A DNA stretch of 64,000 nt from positions 33,387,090-33,451,089 of the forward strand of contig NC_068974.1 in assembly GCF_016808095.1 (NCBI RefSeq), given 5' to 3'. Shown here piece by piece: positions 24,410 to 36,352 of this stretch (within the stretch, counting starts at the first letter, position 1; each line of letters starts with the position of its first letter). The notes under the pieces are model-generated. The model had not been told where the DNA came from. It did not search any database and saw only the letters and a program-made list of their open reading frames with translations. The translations under genes and the position numbers were made by a program. Source of the DNA: Vigna angularis (Eukaryota; Streptophyta; Magnoliopsida; Fabales; Fabaceae).

Positions 24410-27409
24410 ATGGTTAACTCTGAAATGAACAGATCCGGGTACGGTGGTGACGGAATATACCGGTCTCTGAGGCCTTCTTTGGTTCTTCCACGGAACACCA
24501 ACCTTTCACTCGTTTCGTTTCTCTTCCAGAGCGTTTCTTCTTTTCCGTCCAAAACCGCTCTCGTAGATGCTAACTCTTCTCAAACCCTCTCTTTCGCACA
24601 GCTCAAAGCCCAAGTAGCAAGGCTCGCCCATGGTTTCCTCAAATTGGGAATAAAGAAAAACGACGTCGTCCTTCTCCTTGCTCCCAACTCTATCCACTAC
24701 CCCGTCTGCTTCCTCGCGGCCACAGCCATCGGAGCCATTGTCTCCACAGCCAACCCCATTTACACCGTCCACGAACTCTCGAACCAAGTCAAAGATTCCA
24801 ATCCCAAACTGTTGATCACAATTCCTGAACTATGGGACAAAGCAAAGAAACTCAACCTCCCTGCCGTCATTCTCAGCACCAACAACAACCATCAGGACCC
24901 AACTAAAGGTAAGACTCCCAAGGCTTCATTTTAAGGTTGATCCCGAACAATATTCTTTGCTTATGTAGTTTCATTTTTTAAATTGTTTAAATTAATAGTC
25001 ATATTAAAGTATGCCATTTGTTTCTAAATTCACACACTATTGGATCACTTGCAGACGTGTCACCGAAAATCTGGACTCTCCATGGGCTAATGGAGATGGC
25101 AGGGCCGGTGACGGAGCTGCCGGAGAGTGAGATTAAGCAGGGGGACACGGCGGCGCTGCTGTACTCCTCCGGGACCACGGGGCTGAGCAAAGGCGTTGTC
25201 CTGACACATGGGAACTTCATCGCGGCCGCTGTGATGATTAGCGTGGACGACGACCTGGCTGGGGAGGTAGACGACGTGTTCCTCTGTGTTTTGCCGATGT
25301 TCCACGTGTTTGGGCTGACGGTGGTGACGTACACAGCTCTACGACGAGGGAGTGCAGTGGTGACTATGGAGAAGTTTGAGTTGGAGGCGTTTTTAAAGGC
25401 CATTGAGAAGCACAGAGTGACGAAGTTGTGGTTAGTGCCTCCTATTCTGCTTGCTATGGCGAAACAACAGAGTGTGGTTCGGAACTACAATCTCTCTTCA
25501 TTGAAGCGTATAGGTTCTGGTGCTGCTCCTCTGGGGAAAGAGTTGATGGAAGAATGTGGCAAGCATTTCCCTCATGTAGTTGTTTGTCAGGTAACATATA
25601 TAATGTTATCTGACAATCTGTTATCTTGATTCATCCACTTTCTTATCTATTTTACTTTCATCACTTTTTTCTTGTGTTTTTGCATATGTTTCATAGTACT
25701 ATTTGTTTTTGTGGTGTTTTCAGGGCTACGGCATGACAGAAACTTGTGGCATTGTTTCTGTGGAGAATCCAAGAGCAGGGATTCGTCATACTGGGTCAAC
25801 AGGAATGCTGGCTTCGGGAGTGGAAGCTCAAATAGTGAGTGTGGAAAAACAAAAGCCTCTCCCTCCTAAACAGTTGGGGGAAATATGGGTGCGAGGTCCG
25901 AACATGATGAAAGGTAGAGGCATACCAGAATGCTTTATTCTGATACACAAGTCTGCAACTTTTTATTCTGACTTCCTCATTGAAGACTGTAATTTAGATT
26001 CCTCTTTCTCTCTGATGTTTTCTTCTGGGATGGATATGGAGGATTGCCATATTTATACTTTGTATGGAGTTTGACATCAATGTGTTGTGTAGCTTTTTCC
26101 TATACAAAAACTTAGTACGAGGATTACTCAAATTTTCAGGTTATCACAACAATCCACAGGCCACAAGATTGACCATAGATGAAAAGGGGTGGGTGCACAC
26201 AGGAGATCTTGGTTATTTTGATGAAGATGGACACCTTTATGTGGTTGACCGTATCAAAGAACTGATCAAGTACAAAGGTTTTCAGGTATGTAGTGCAAAT
26301 ACCATGCCAGTAATGAAAGTGATTTTTTTCTTCTTGCATGATTATATATCTGAAATCTTAACCAAATCCTTGTGGGTCTAATGGGGGTGTTGAAGAACAT
26401 TAAACAGATGTTCCATGCCCAAAGTGGTTAATGTGTTAATTGTAAAAATTTCAGTCCATAATAACGCATGTGCTACTCTGTTTGGACAATATCATAATCC
26501 TTCTGCTTATTTCAGAACTAAGCTATTTTTCTCCTTGTAACTAGGTTGCACCAGCTGAACTTGAAGGCCTTCTCATTTCTCATCCTGAAATATTAGACGC
26601 TGTTGTTGTACCGTAAGTGTACCATATAAATGTTCTATAGTGTGATTTTTGTGATCATATGTTATCAATTGTTAGGAACTCACACTTGAGTAACTTCCTT
26701 TGAATAGATATCCCGATGATGAGGCTGGTGAGGTTCCAATTGCCTATGTTGTTCGCTCACCCAATAGTTCAGTGACTGAAGAAGAAATTAAGAAGTTCAT
26801 TGCTGATCAGGTACAGAAAGATAAAAAAAAATAGGTTGATTTTTTACTGTCACTCATAAAACAAATAGATTATCTTGCCAAGATACAATTAGAGTTCACT
26901 TAAGTGAAAATATAGTAAATTTTTGTCAAGAGAAAGAAAAAGGAAGTTCTTGCTTTCAACAAAATTGCTTCTTTCATCCTTTTGTTCTGTGTTTGAACTG
27001 TCTGTTATAGAAGACTCATTCTGCAGATAAGTACAAGCTCCAAAATTACAGGGTTGTTTAATCATATAACTAAATGTTGAAAATTTCGACTAAAAATAAA
27101 GTTAATAATATACAAGTGGATCCAAATCTTATTTTAGAAACTGGTTATGTGAAGTTGAGTTAGGTTTCTGAAAATAATGTTTGTGTGTGTTAAAGTTTTT
27201 GTATAACACACTTTTTATTGTTTTAACTGTTTGTTCAATTAATCACATTTGAATGTTTGCTCTGACTGCATATATTTTTTTATACGTATTTACAGGTTGC
27301 ACCTTTCAAAAAATTGCGAAGGGTGTCATTCATCAGCAGTGTGCCAAAGACATCTTCAGGAAAAATTCTTAGAAGAGAGATTGCTGCAAAAGCTCGATCC
27401 AAAATTTAG
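24410..27409 (+). CDS. 4CLL7: 4-coumarate:CoA ligase-like acyl-CoA synthetase (4CLL7 type), peroxisomal
   Basis: This is an adenylate-forming enzyme that activates a carboxylic acid to an acyl-AMP and then a CoA thioester. Exons are 24410-24908, 25055-25590, 25724-25913, 26140-26285, 26545-26612, 26708-26810 and 27296-27409. All introns are GT-AG, and the sum is 1656 bp or 551 residues. The AMP-binding loop [10 protein letters not shown] lies at 204-213, GYGMTE at 346-351, GEIWVRG in exon 3, and the catalytic Lys in SSGK at 537. The start [20 protein letters not shown] resembles Arabidopsis At4g05160, with a second Met at residue 6 that could also serve. The last three residues, SKI, form a plant peroxisome (PTS1) signal. 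Relatives activate fatty acids and jasmonate precursors; the substrate here is inferred. It is not a true lignin 4CL by overall sequence. Confidence 0.95.
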
Positions 27410-29190
27410 TGCATTACAAGGGTCAATTCAATATCTGAGATAGAGTGAAAAGTCTGAGTGCATAGAATTTATTAGATGTGCCAAATCAAGTTTAAGATTA
27501 AAACCACACAAGAATTCCTACATAATAGCTTTTATTGGCACATAAATTGTTGTAAATTTTACAGTAAACATATACTCCATTTAACCAAAGAAAAGCAAGA
27601 AAGTGAATTTGGTGTAGTCTACTAAATTTATCTCTTTTAAGAGTTAGAAAAATTATTATTGGTATAAATTTTCAGGTGGGTATTCTAAGAGTCTATAAAT
27701 TTAATATTTTTATCCATTTGTAATTTTATATCACAATTTATAAACTCTTTATAGACTATGTCTTCATGAATTATTTTTCTCAAAAATTATTCATCTCTAG
27801 TTTGAACTTAAGTTCTTTATAAGCTTAATGCACTAATTTTTTTTAAGTAATAATTAGTCAATATTTTAAAAATTCATGAGTATAATTATTGTTTTCAATT
27901 TTTCTAGTCAAGGTTTAGTAAGACGAAGTAGACTCATTTGATCATCTCTAATAAATACAACAAACATAAACTATAAAAAAAATTATATAATGATTGAATT
28001 TTGAATTGAAAACAACTAATTGTTATTAAAAAAAATATTATAAATATGCATAAATATTATTATTATTTCAAGTTTTTATATTTAAATTTGACTTCAAATT
28101 TTGAATTTAAATTTAAAATAATAATAGTAATTTTGATAATTACTACACAATTTATATATTTAATTTAAAAACTATTACATTAAGCAAATTACCACAAAGT
28201 TATTTTATTATAATAATTTAAAAACTTATTTAAATGTTTGGATCGGGAAATTGAATGTTTGAAATATAATGCATGCACTTAATTGGATACTCTTAAAAAA
28301 AAATCATCATAGTTTAAATAAAATAAATTATACTTTGGAGTCATTGTAAACTAATAATATACATTTAAATACTAAAATTATACTTGCTTAATTTTTTACA
28401 CATATGCTTACCTTTTCCAATATAATTAAACTTTTATTTACCAGACTCATCCAATTATCTAGTTCTTAAAAAACTGAATTACATTACACTTTCAATTTTA
28501 GGACTATTAATATTTAAAGATCTTAATCAAATACTAGCATAGTTTTTATGTTTTATTTAAACTTGGTTACTATATTAATTTTAATAAAAGGAGAGTAACA
28601 TTGAAATTATTAAAAGCTTATAAAATAATTTATTAAATTCAAACGTACATATAAATTCTAGATATTTTTTAATAAAAAAAATCATGCAGTATTATATTAA
28701 AAAAATATTTACATTTAAATACTAATTTGAAATCATTATATTAATAAAGAATCATATTATGATTAATATAAAATTCACAATAAATTATAAAAACATGACA
28801 TATTATTGTATATTGAAATGTTGACACTTAAATACAAATAATTTTTATGTTCAATATCTCTCTTCGAACAAAAACTAATTATAATTACCAATTCAACTTA
28901 AATATAAAAAATATTAATCAGTAGTTTTAAATTTTTTACTTAAACATATATCAAATTGTATTACTTTCTTATTTTTAATTAATTAATCATAAAAATATAA
29001 AGCTGCAAACAAATCACCAAGCCTGCAATAAATTGAAGCCACACACTCTGTTAAAATTCTCAGAAAGGAAAATTTCACTGCCAAGGCCAAACGCGATAGC
29101 CACTCCATAAACCCTAATTCTAAATTTATCACCTATAATGTCCCTAATTAATAAATAAACAGTAAAATAACACCACAAACACAAATAACA
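27410..29190. other. 3' end of the CoA-ligase gene, then AT-rich intergenic DNA
   Basis: The first 100-200 bases probably hold the 3' UTR. The rest is strongly AT-rich, with no open frame of interest and no repeat that I can name. Confidence 0.6.
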
Positions 29191-29359
29191 AATTATGTAA
29201 GACCCATGAAAAATATTTATAGTAAATTTTAGCATTTTATTAGTAATAATAATTTTAATGGATAGAAAAATATATATTTTGAATATAAAATTATAGTAAT
29301 TTTAGAAGGAGAGGTTAAAATTTTTGATAACTTATTTAGTATTTTTTTTTAAGAAAATC

Positions 29360-29441
29360 GAATAGTAAAAAATGAATAGTGAATAGTAAAAAGTGAATAG
29401 TAAAAAGTGAATAGTAAATAGTAAAAAGTAAATAGTAAAAA
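29360..29441. repeat. Short tandem repeat gaatagtaaaaagt
   Basis: About six imperfect copies of a 14-bp unit, some shortened to 7-8 bases, lie in the U3 part of the solo LTR. Confidence 0.8.
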
Positions 29442-29595
29442 TAAATTTTCAGCATTAAGATTCCTTAGGATGGAAGAAAGTAGTAGGTAGAAATTAGGAT
29501 CAGATTTGGTAAGAAAATGATTGAAATATTATTTTTAAATAATATTAAAATAATAAATAATATTAAAATATTAATGAATAGTAATTTTTTTTAAC

Positions 29596-29603
29596 TATAA
29601 ATA
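29596..29603 (+). promoter_or_regulatory. LTR TATA box
   Basis: TATAAATA is followed about 30 bases later by a purine-rich leader, as expected for the transcription start of a gypsy LTR. Confidence 0.5.
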
Positions 29604-30476
29604 GCCATGGGAGGGAAGGGTATTTTGCACCAAGAAAAGAGGAATCAAGTGAGAGCTTGAGAAATAGAGAAGAAAGAGCTAGGGAGAAATTTTTAGTTGC
29701 AAGAAGAGTAGAGGTTCTGAAGGGTTTCGGGGAAATAAATTCAGATCAAGAGGAATCTGGAATAGAGGTAGGGGAGCTAATCTTTCTAAGCTTTTATATT
29801 ATGATTTAGTACTGTTTTATTACTATTCATGTCTTGAAATTATGTATGAATATTGTTAATGCTTACTGTATGTTTATCTATATTGATATTCGGTGTAAAT
29901 ATTATATGTTGTTGTTTTGAATCTGTTAATAAGAAATTTGTTAAAAACTAGTTGAGGAACACTTTGGCTAAGGAAAGACTTGGTACTTAAGTTGTCCATT
30001 GTGACGCACCTCTCTTTCCTGGAAGTCTCCTCGACAAGTTTTTAACTTAAATCTTGTGTACAGATTATGTACTGTTAAATTATCATGTAATATATCTTGT
30101 TGGAATATATTCAGTTTGTATGATTTCTGAAATGATTGAAGTATATTTGATTTGAATTTATGCATCTGAACATGTATGAGTATTATGGGGAAATGTCGTA
30201 AGGGTATAATATGAGTCGAGGAATGTGAGTATGGTATGAGTCTCGTGGAGAGATTCTGTAATGTCATGGTATGTGTATGAGGATTATGGGTAGATTTCGT
30301 AATGGTATAATATGAGTTAAGGAATGTGAGCATTGTATGAGTTTCGTGGAGAGATTCTGTAATGACATGGTATGTGCGTATATGTTGATGTTGAGGGTCA
30401 TGAAGTTGGAGGTTATCCTGATACTCTAATAATCAATCAGTCTCAAGTAGAGAATGATGAATTATGTGGTGAGAGG

Positions 30477-30667
30477 GGCAGGAGGTCCTGGTCTATGTGC
30501 CGGTTTAGGACATAGTGAGGGGACTAACCTTGTGAATGGTATGGAGGGCAGAATGTCCTGGTCTATGTGCCGGTTTAGGACATAGTGAGGGGACTAACAT
30601 TATGAATGGTATGGAGGGCAGAATGTCCTGGTCTATGTGCCGGTTTTGGACATAGTGAGGGGACTAA
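30477..30667. repeat. 70-bp minisatellite, about 2.7 copies
   Basis: The marker gtcctggtctatgtgccggt starts at 30485, 30555 and 30625, an exact 70-bp period. Copies differ by only a few bases. Confidence 0.92.
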
Positions 30668-30714
30668 GAATGACATCACAAGTGAAAAACCTTCCGTTGT
30701 ATCGCTCATCAACA

Positions 30715-31055
30715 TATCGTTGGGATAAGTGCCTATTGAATATCGTTGGGATAAGTGCCTATTGGGTATTGTGGAATGAGTGTCTATTGGGTATAGTGGT
30801 GTTTATTGGGTATTTTGGTGTTTATTGGGTATTGTGGGATGAGTGTTCAATGAGTGTTTATTGGGTATTATGGAATGAGTGTCTATTGGGTATTTTGGTG
30901 TTTATTGGGTATTTTGGTGTTTATTGGGTATTGTGGGACGAGTGTTCAATGAGTGTTTATTGGGTATTATGGAATGAGTGTCCATTGGGTATTTTGGTGT
31001 TTATTGGGTATTTTGGTGTTTATTGGGTATTGTGGGACGAGTGTTCAATAGGAAT
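30715..31055. repeat. Higher-order minisatellite, 99-bp period built of about 20-bp units
   Basis: The basic unit is tattgggtattttggtgttt or close variants. A larger 99-bp block starting gttcaatgag repeats at 30845, 30944 and 31043. As 99 is a multiple of three, one frame stays open for 148 codons, but its protein is only the repeat read out. Confidence 0.92.
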
Positions 31056-31658
31056 TGTGGTACGATGGTATGAGGGTGTCTGACATAATTATTATATGAT
31101 GTTTGTATCGAAGTAATTATGCATGTCTTATAAATGATTTGTTGCATGTTAGCTCACCCTACTTGTTTGTGTTTTGTGTTTGGGTATGTGCGATGATCGT
31201 ATAATTCGTTATACGGGAGCAGATGAAGGAATGTCGCCTCACATAGTGCCAAGGAAAGGGAGGAGTAGAAGAACTATAATTAGAATCTTTTTACATGTAT
31301 AGACTTATATTAACTAGGAAATTTTAAAGGGTGAGATTACGGAATGTTACCGTAAATGTAATGTTAATTATCAAGTGTGAAAATTTGGGATGTTACATTA
31401 ATGTAAAAAGTTAGGTTGTTACATTAATGTGAGAATTTGGGATGTTACAAATTAACCCAAGAATGATGTTAAAAAAAATCAGGAGGGAAAGGAAAATAAT
31501 GAAAAATGTAAAAAAATTAAAAATAAAAATAATTTTCTTTGTAAATTACAGTGTCAACATTAGTTACATATACAGACTTTTTAATTCATTTTACATATTT
31601 GATATACATTAAAAAAAAATAATGTAGTTCAATAAAAGTTATGTATTTCATGTACAGA

Positions 31659-31750
31659 CACTACAAAAATATATAATTTTTTCAGAGGGTTTTTTTAGTA
31701 TTATCGGGAGTTTTAACCTCCGAAAAATACGTTTTCCGTGATTGTAGAAA
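31659..31750 (+). mobile_element. Possible CACTA transposon terminus
   Basis: CACTACAAAAA at 31659 is followed by inverted short motifs (gggagttttaacctcc) typical of CACTA ends. I did not find the opposite end, so the element may be truncated or the match may be chance. Confidence 0.35.
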
Positions 31751-31931
31751 ATTATTGAAAAAATCAGCGTCACAAAATTATCGACGATTTTTTCCAGGAG
31801 TTTTGGAAAACCGTCGAAAATAACTGGAGTTCTGCTAAATCGCCCCTATTTCCAAGAGTTTCTAGAACCCGTCGAAACTAACCGAGGTTCTGCTAAACTA
31901 CCCTTATTTCTAGGGGTTTCTAGAAAAATTT

Positions 31932-32165
31932 GATGAAGGCAGCACGGAGATCCAGGAACGCAGAAGGAAAGATTTTGATGAAAGCAGGGAGGAAGGGAGG
32001 GAATTAGGGCTTAGATCTAGGGAATTAGAACTCAAGGTGCGAGAAAAAGAGGTGAATAATAATATTAAGGAGCACCAAAAAATTATTTTAAAAAAAGTAT
32101 ATTTTAGGGACGATTTTATTAGTAAGCACCACAACTTATTTGAGTTTTCCAAAATCGTCAAATAA
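31932..32165 (+). pseudogene. Coiled-coil fragment, likely transposase tail
   Basis: An open stretch of about 77 codons ends at TAA 32163-32165. It is rich in Arg, Glu and Lys with the heptad-like run SRELELKVREKEVNNN and no start codon in a good context. Such charged coils are common near the ends of plant transposase-like proteins. The exact family is not recognisable, and its place just after a CACTA-like end supports a transposon origin. Confidence 0.35.
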
Positions 32166-33621
32166 ACCTCTTCTAAAATTAATTATTTTTTTAGTGAGAG
32201 ATGAAATTTATACAATTCAATTTCACATATAAATTAAAAAAAAATACTTAACCTTTATTTATTTAACTAATTAATTATTATTAAGAAACCAGTTTAATTG
32301 TTTTACAAGCCAATGGTGGTTATTGTTAATTTTTTACAGAAAAATGTGTGTAACTATCATTTAATTTCATTAAGAAAATATTTTAAAGAGGAATTAGAGA
32401 AAGTTAGAAGCTCAAATTTGTATTTCACTTAATATTATATTTCTAATTCAATTTTATTAACAAATAAGAAAAATTCATAAATAATTATTGATGATTAAAT
32501 TTTTTATTAATTATTTATTAATAAATATCAATTTTTAATTATCGATGAATTTTCATCGTAAGTTATTATATGTAAGTAAATATATGAATAATTATCAATA
32601 AATTTTAATTATAGGTAATTATTTATTGATAAATATCTTCTTCTTTTTTATTTTGTTTTCTAAAAAAAAATTATATATTATTAATGGATACAATGCGTCA
32701 ATAATAGAAAATATTTGTCAATAATTCAAATTTATTAGCGAATTATTATGAAAAGTTCTCAATAAATTTTAAAAACAAATCGCAAAATTCATTGATAATT
32801 ATGTATAATAATAAATCCGTTAAAATATTTGTTAGTAATTATTGAAAATTCTAATTATCAGTGAATTCTGTAAAGAAAGGTCACTGATCTTCTTTTTCTC
32901 AATTTATTCCCAACAAAATTTAGTTTCATTTTTCTGTTATTTTTTATTATAATGGAATGATGCACTCTTTTATATATATAGACTATGATATTCGTCAAAA
33001 TCAAGTTGGAAGTATAATAGATTATATACATATGTGGGATATTCTATTTCCATCCTAGTTCAAATCAAGAATGAAGTATATTTCTTTGTACAAGTGTAAT
33101 TCTCATTACCATTAATTCAGTTGGACATATGAATAAAGTTTGAGGTTCGGAGCCTCCTAAGCTGAGATGTTACAGGGTGAAAAAAAAGTTCATAGACCAA
33201 ACACATTTTTTTACATTATTCTATATATATTTTCAAATTTTAATCTCTAATATTTTTAAATGTTTTGCGTACAGGTAGATAATAATTGTGTATGAAGCAA
33301 ATGTCCGAAGGTATTTTGAAAGAAACTATGGTGGACAAATAAAAAAAAATCTTATAGGTTATATGATGTATTAATACCATGTATGTTTTTGCAACTTCCA
33401 TATTAGTTAGAGATGGGTTGTGTTTAACCATTATTGCACTTGAATTCTTGATTGAATTGGATGTGATATACAATTTTGAAACTTGTACTTGAATGATAGT
33501 TTACTTGATTAAGTTTAATTCATTAGTTTATAATAATTGTTAATGTTGCTGAACTTGTATAATCGGTCAACAAATGTGTTATCTTTTATTTTAATTAGTC
33601 ATATGCATTTTCTGAAGTGTG

Positions 33622-33623
<2 letters not shown>

Positions 33624-33701
<78 letters not shown>
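33624..33701. repeat. (TA)n microsatellite
   Basis: About 39 uninterrupted TA units. Confidence 0.95.
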
Positions 33702-33706
<5 letters not shown>

Positions 33707-34439
33707 TGAAACTAGATCAGAAGTGTTGAGAATTTGAACAACAAAGACAGCTTTAAGTAGAGTAAGGATGAAGAGTGGAGTTGAAATATTGTGATTAGCA
33801 AATAATCTGTTTGTTGTTTTATGACTATTAAACCTGTTTAAGGATTACAATTTTTACATTACGTTCTAAACTTTTTAAAACATCACACTATGTTCTGAAC
33901 TTAGAACTAGGAAGAAATAAGAATCCTGGTTATAATATTTAATTATTTATTATTTATATCATTTAAAACTTTACAGAATAGATTTTTTTTTTCCAAAGAA
34001 ATTTGGTGGTTAAAATATTATATAATTTGCTGTGAAATAGAAGTATACTGACTAATTATTATGATAACTAGCTAAAAAAAATAATATTTATATATTAATT
34101 TTGTAATGACTAATTTAAATTATGTAAAAATAAATTTGTTATTGATCATTTATTTTAGAAGTAATGAAATCAAATTTAGAAATAAATATAAAGTATGAAA
34201 GATTTTGTAGACAGATAAAAAAGTGCACAATATTTAAAAATAAATTATCATGGTTCAATTGGATTTTTATTTTTGAAAAATTGAAGTAATAAAATCTTTA
34301 TCGTTAAATTGGTTAAACAACATTAAGAAATATTGATATAAGATGCCTTCAAATAGAATACTGATTATGAGATTGAGGGGAGGAGTACCAACGTAAAGTG
34401 TAAAGGAAATAATGACACTTTCATCAAGACTGAAGAAAT

Positions 34440-34521
34440 GGAAGGTATAAAAAGATTATAAGTAATTTGGATAAATAAATGGAAGGTATAAAAAGATTAT
34501 AAGTAATTTGGAGAAATCTGC
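34440..34521 (+). repeat. 41-bp tandem duplication
   Basis: The unit beginning ggaaggtataaaaagattat is present twice, at 34440 and 34481, with almost no change, so the duplication is recent. Confidence 0.85.
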
Positions 34522-34812
34522 TAAAATTCTTCAAAAATGGATTAAGGTGTTTATAGGGGTGATTTATGTTCTTTGTGCCATTAATATAATTGTAGTTTCA
34601 ATGGTGACAAATTCATGATGTTTTGTGATTGTCTTGTTCATTGTAGTTAGTTAAGTTAATTTCATTGTTGTTAGGATGTACCATTGACATTGTGTAGAAA
34701 TATACAATTGACATTGTGTAATGTTAGTGTGTTTTTCAATGTAATGTTCTTCAATGAATTAAAGACTTTCAGAAGTTTATGATTGTTTATACGTTCAAAA
34801 ATCACTAAAAAT

Positions 34813-34937
34813 TGTATAATAACAATAGTATAATCCAAATGGTATAATGAAAATGGTATTGCAGAATAATGATAAATATAATCAAAATGGTATAATCAAA
34901 ATGGTATAATCAAAATTGTATAATAAAAATGGTATTA
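34813..34937. repeat. Short tandem repeat ggtataatcaaaat
   Basis: About eight imperfect copies of a 14-15 bp unit. Confidence 0.8.
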
Positions 34938-35167
34938 CTAAATAACATGATATGTACTAGAAAAAAGGTTTGATCCAACACATAAGAAGTACTTCATTGC
35001 AAGCAAGGAAAATAAGCTTTGTACAATACTGAAGTATTATAGAATAACATGATCAAAGTGGTCACAATGTTCAGACAACCATTACAAAAAATATTAACAA
35101 AATATTCAACTTCAAAAAATATCATTGTTTTGAAATTTCTCCCCTCTTAACCGTGATGTGATACTTC

Positions 35168-35650
35168 CACTAGTGCAAAATCAGGATTCTACCGCGGGTA
35201 ATACGCTTCGGTTTCCAGAAAATCGAAGCATATGAAAACGCGGTAACATTTTTGTAATTTCAACGAACTTATAGGTCTTGCTTCAAGGGAAACCGAGGCA
35301 TAAAGACCCCATTACATTGGTTAAATAACAAACCGAGGTGTAATGTCCTGCAAATTCCCACCTACAACTAACTCTTCCCCCTGACACCTTTCTGAAAATG
35401 ACGTACTGCATCGGTTCTCTGACCAACCGAGGCAGAAAGTCTTGCAACTTCCCACCTGGGCTTGACTCTTGGGTTGACAACTTTTTGAAAATGACCTACG
35501 GCATCGGTTCTCCCACAAGACCGAGGCAGTAGGTCATGTCCAATTGTTGACGGTCTAGTTTTTGAACGTTTTAATTCGTTTTGTCAACCTCTATGGCCTC
35601 GGTTCTATCAGGGCTGATGTTAAAAGCCTTTTATGCCTCAGTTTCCCAAT
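35168..35650 (+). mobile_element. CACTA transposon end with subterminal repeats
   Basis: CACTAGTGCAAAATCAGG starts at 35168. Within the next 480 bases the short motif accgaggca or its inverse tgcctcggt occurs about eight times in both orientations, with variants (for example near 35290, 35330, 35409-35435, 35501-35528, 35595). This is the known layout of CACTA subterminal regions, where transposase binds. The partner end was not found within the next few kilobases. Confidence 0.65.
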
Positions 35651-36352
35651 GAACCTCTTATCACCATGGTCTATATCAACCTGACCTTCAACATCACCAT
35701 CACAATGACCCCTCTCTTGTGCCACAACAACATCTTCTTCACAGTGAGGCACCTCAGCCTATGTTTCACTCTAACCTTCAACATCATAATCACAATCACT
35801 CATTTCTTATGAAACAAAAACATCTTCTGCATAGTGAGGCACATTAGCCTGTGTTTCACTTTGACATTCACATTCATCATCACAATCACCCTTCTCTTAT
35901 GATCTTCTTCATAATGAGGCACTTATACTTGTGTTTCACTATGACCTTCACATTCATTATCACTAACCTTTCGTGCAACACAGGTTCAATTTCTCTTTCA
36001 GTTGTATCATCAAGAAAATATTTCAACGTCTATATCACTTGAGGTTCAGACATTGTGTGAACCATGAAAACATGAACCTGACCATTTAGCCTAGTTAAGT
36101 TAACCATATGCATGACATCAGTGTCATCACAAAAAGGCTCAAACTTGTCTTCCAAGACAAAATCTCCTCCTACATAGTACCATAACTCTTTGAATCCAAC
36201 ATACTTCAACCCTTTGACTAAACTTACAACCATAAAGTAGCTTCAAAATTCTCGGTGAAAGGATAACGTAGAAGTTTCCCTTCATACTTTAGCATGCCAT
36301 CATTTACGAACTTTTCTCTATGGTAGAAAACAACCTCAAAATCTTCCTCCAT
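35640..36352 (-). pseudogene. MULE (MuDR-type) transposase N-terminal remnant
   Basis: The minus-strand frame starts at ATG 36352 with MEEDFEVVFYHREKFVNDG. It continues, after a one-base shift near 36235, into GLKYVGFKELWYYVGGDFV and CDDTDVMHMVNLTRLNG. These motifs belong to the plant-specific N-terminal region of MuDR-like transposases. The downstream part turns into acidic 90-bp tandem repeats with stops. No catalytic core is present. Its 3' side meets the CACTA-type end at 35168-35650, so two element types are either nested or side by side. Confidence 0.6.
35685..35965 (-). repeat. 90-bp tandem repeats in the MULE remnant
   Basis: Units start at 35685, 35775 and 35865, with a shorter fourth at 35945. 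Read on the minus strand, each encodes an acidic stretch with SETQ and VPH. The period is a multiple of three, so the repeat arose in a coding frame, though some copies now carry stops. Confidence 0.8.

Larger units (their letters stand above)
29196..31449 (+). mobile_element. Solo LTR of a Ty3/gypsy (Tekay-like) element
   Basis: The segment begins TGTAAGACCC, ends GGGATGTTACA, is 2254 bp long, and is flanked by the 5-bp duplication aatta at 29191-29195 and 31450-31454. No coding region is present, so it is a solo LTR left by recombination between two LTRs. Its terminal bases and internal layout match the gypsy LTR at 60337-62700 (TGTGAGACCCC to GGGATGTTACA), so both belong to related families. 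It contains a TATA box and two minisatellites. Confidence 0.88.
31450..35167. other. AT-rich intergenic DNA with transposon debris
   Basis: No gene is visible. The stretch contains a CACTA-like start, a coiled-coil coding fragment, a (TA)n tract and two small tandem repeats, listed separately. At 32450-32880, short motifs such as ttatcgatgaattttcatcg recur in both orientations, resembling transposon subterminal repeats. Confidence 0.55.

Noticed and set aside
30637..31083. 148-codon open frame rich in Tyr, Trp and Gly
   Set aside because: It is the 99-bp minisatellite of the solo LTR read in one frame. The period is a multiple of three, so no stop accumulates. There is no domain, promoter or codon signal.
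35283..35518. Two minus-strand open frames of 65 codons
   Set aside because: They lie in the CACTA subterminal repeats and reflect repeated accgaggca units in a GC-richer patch.
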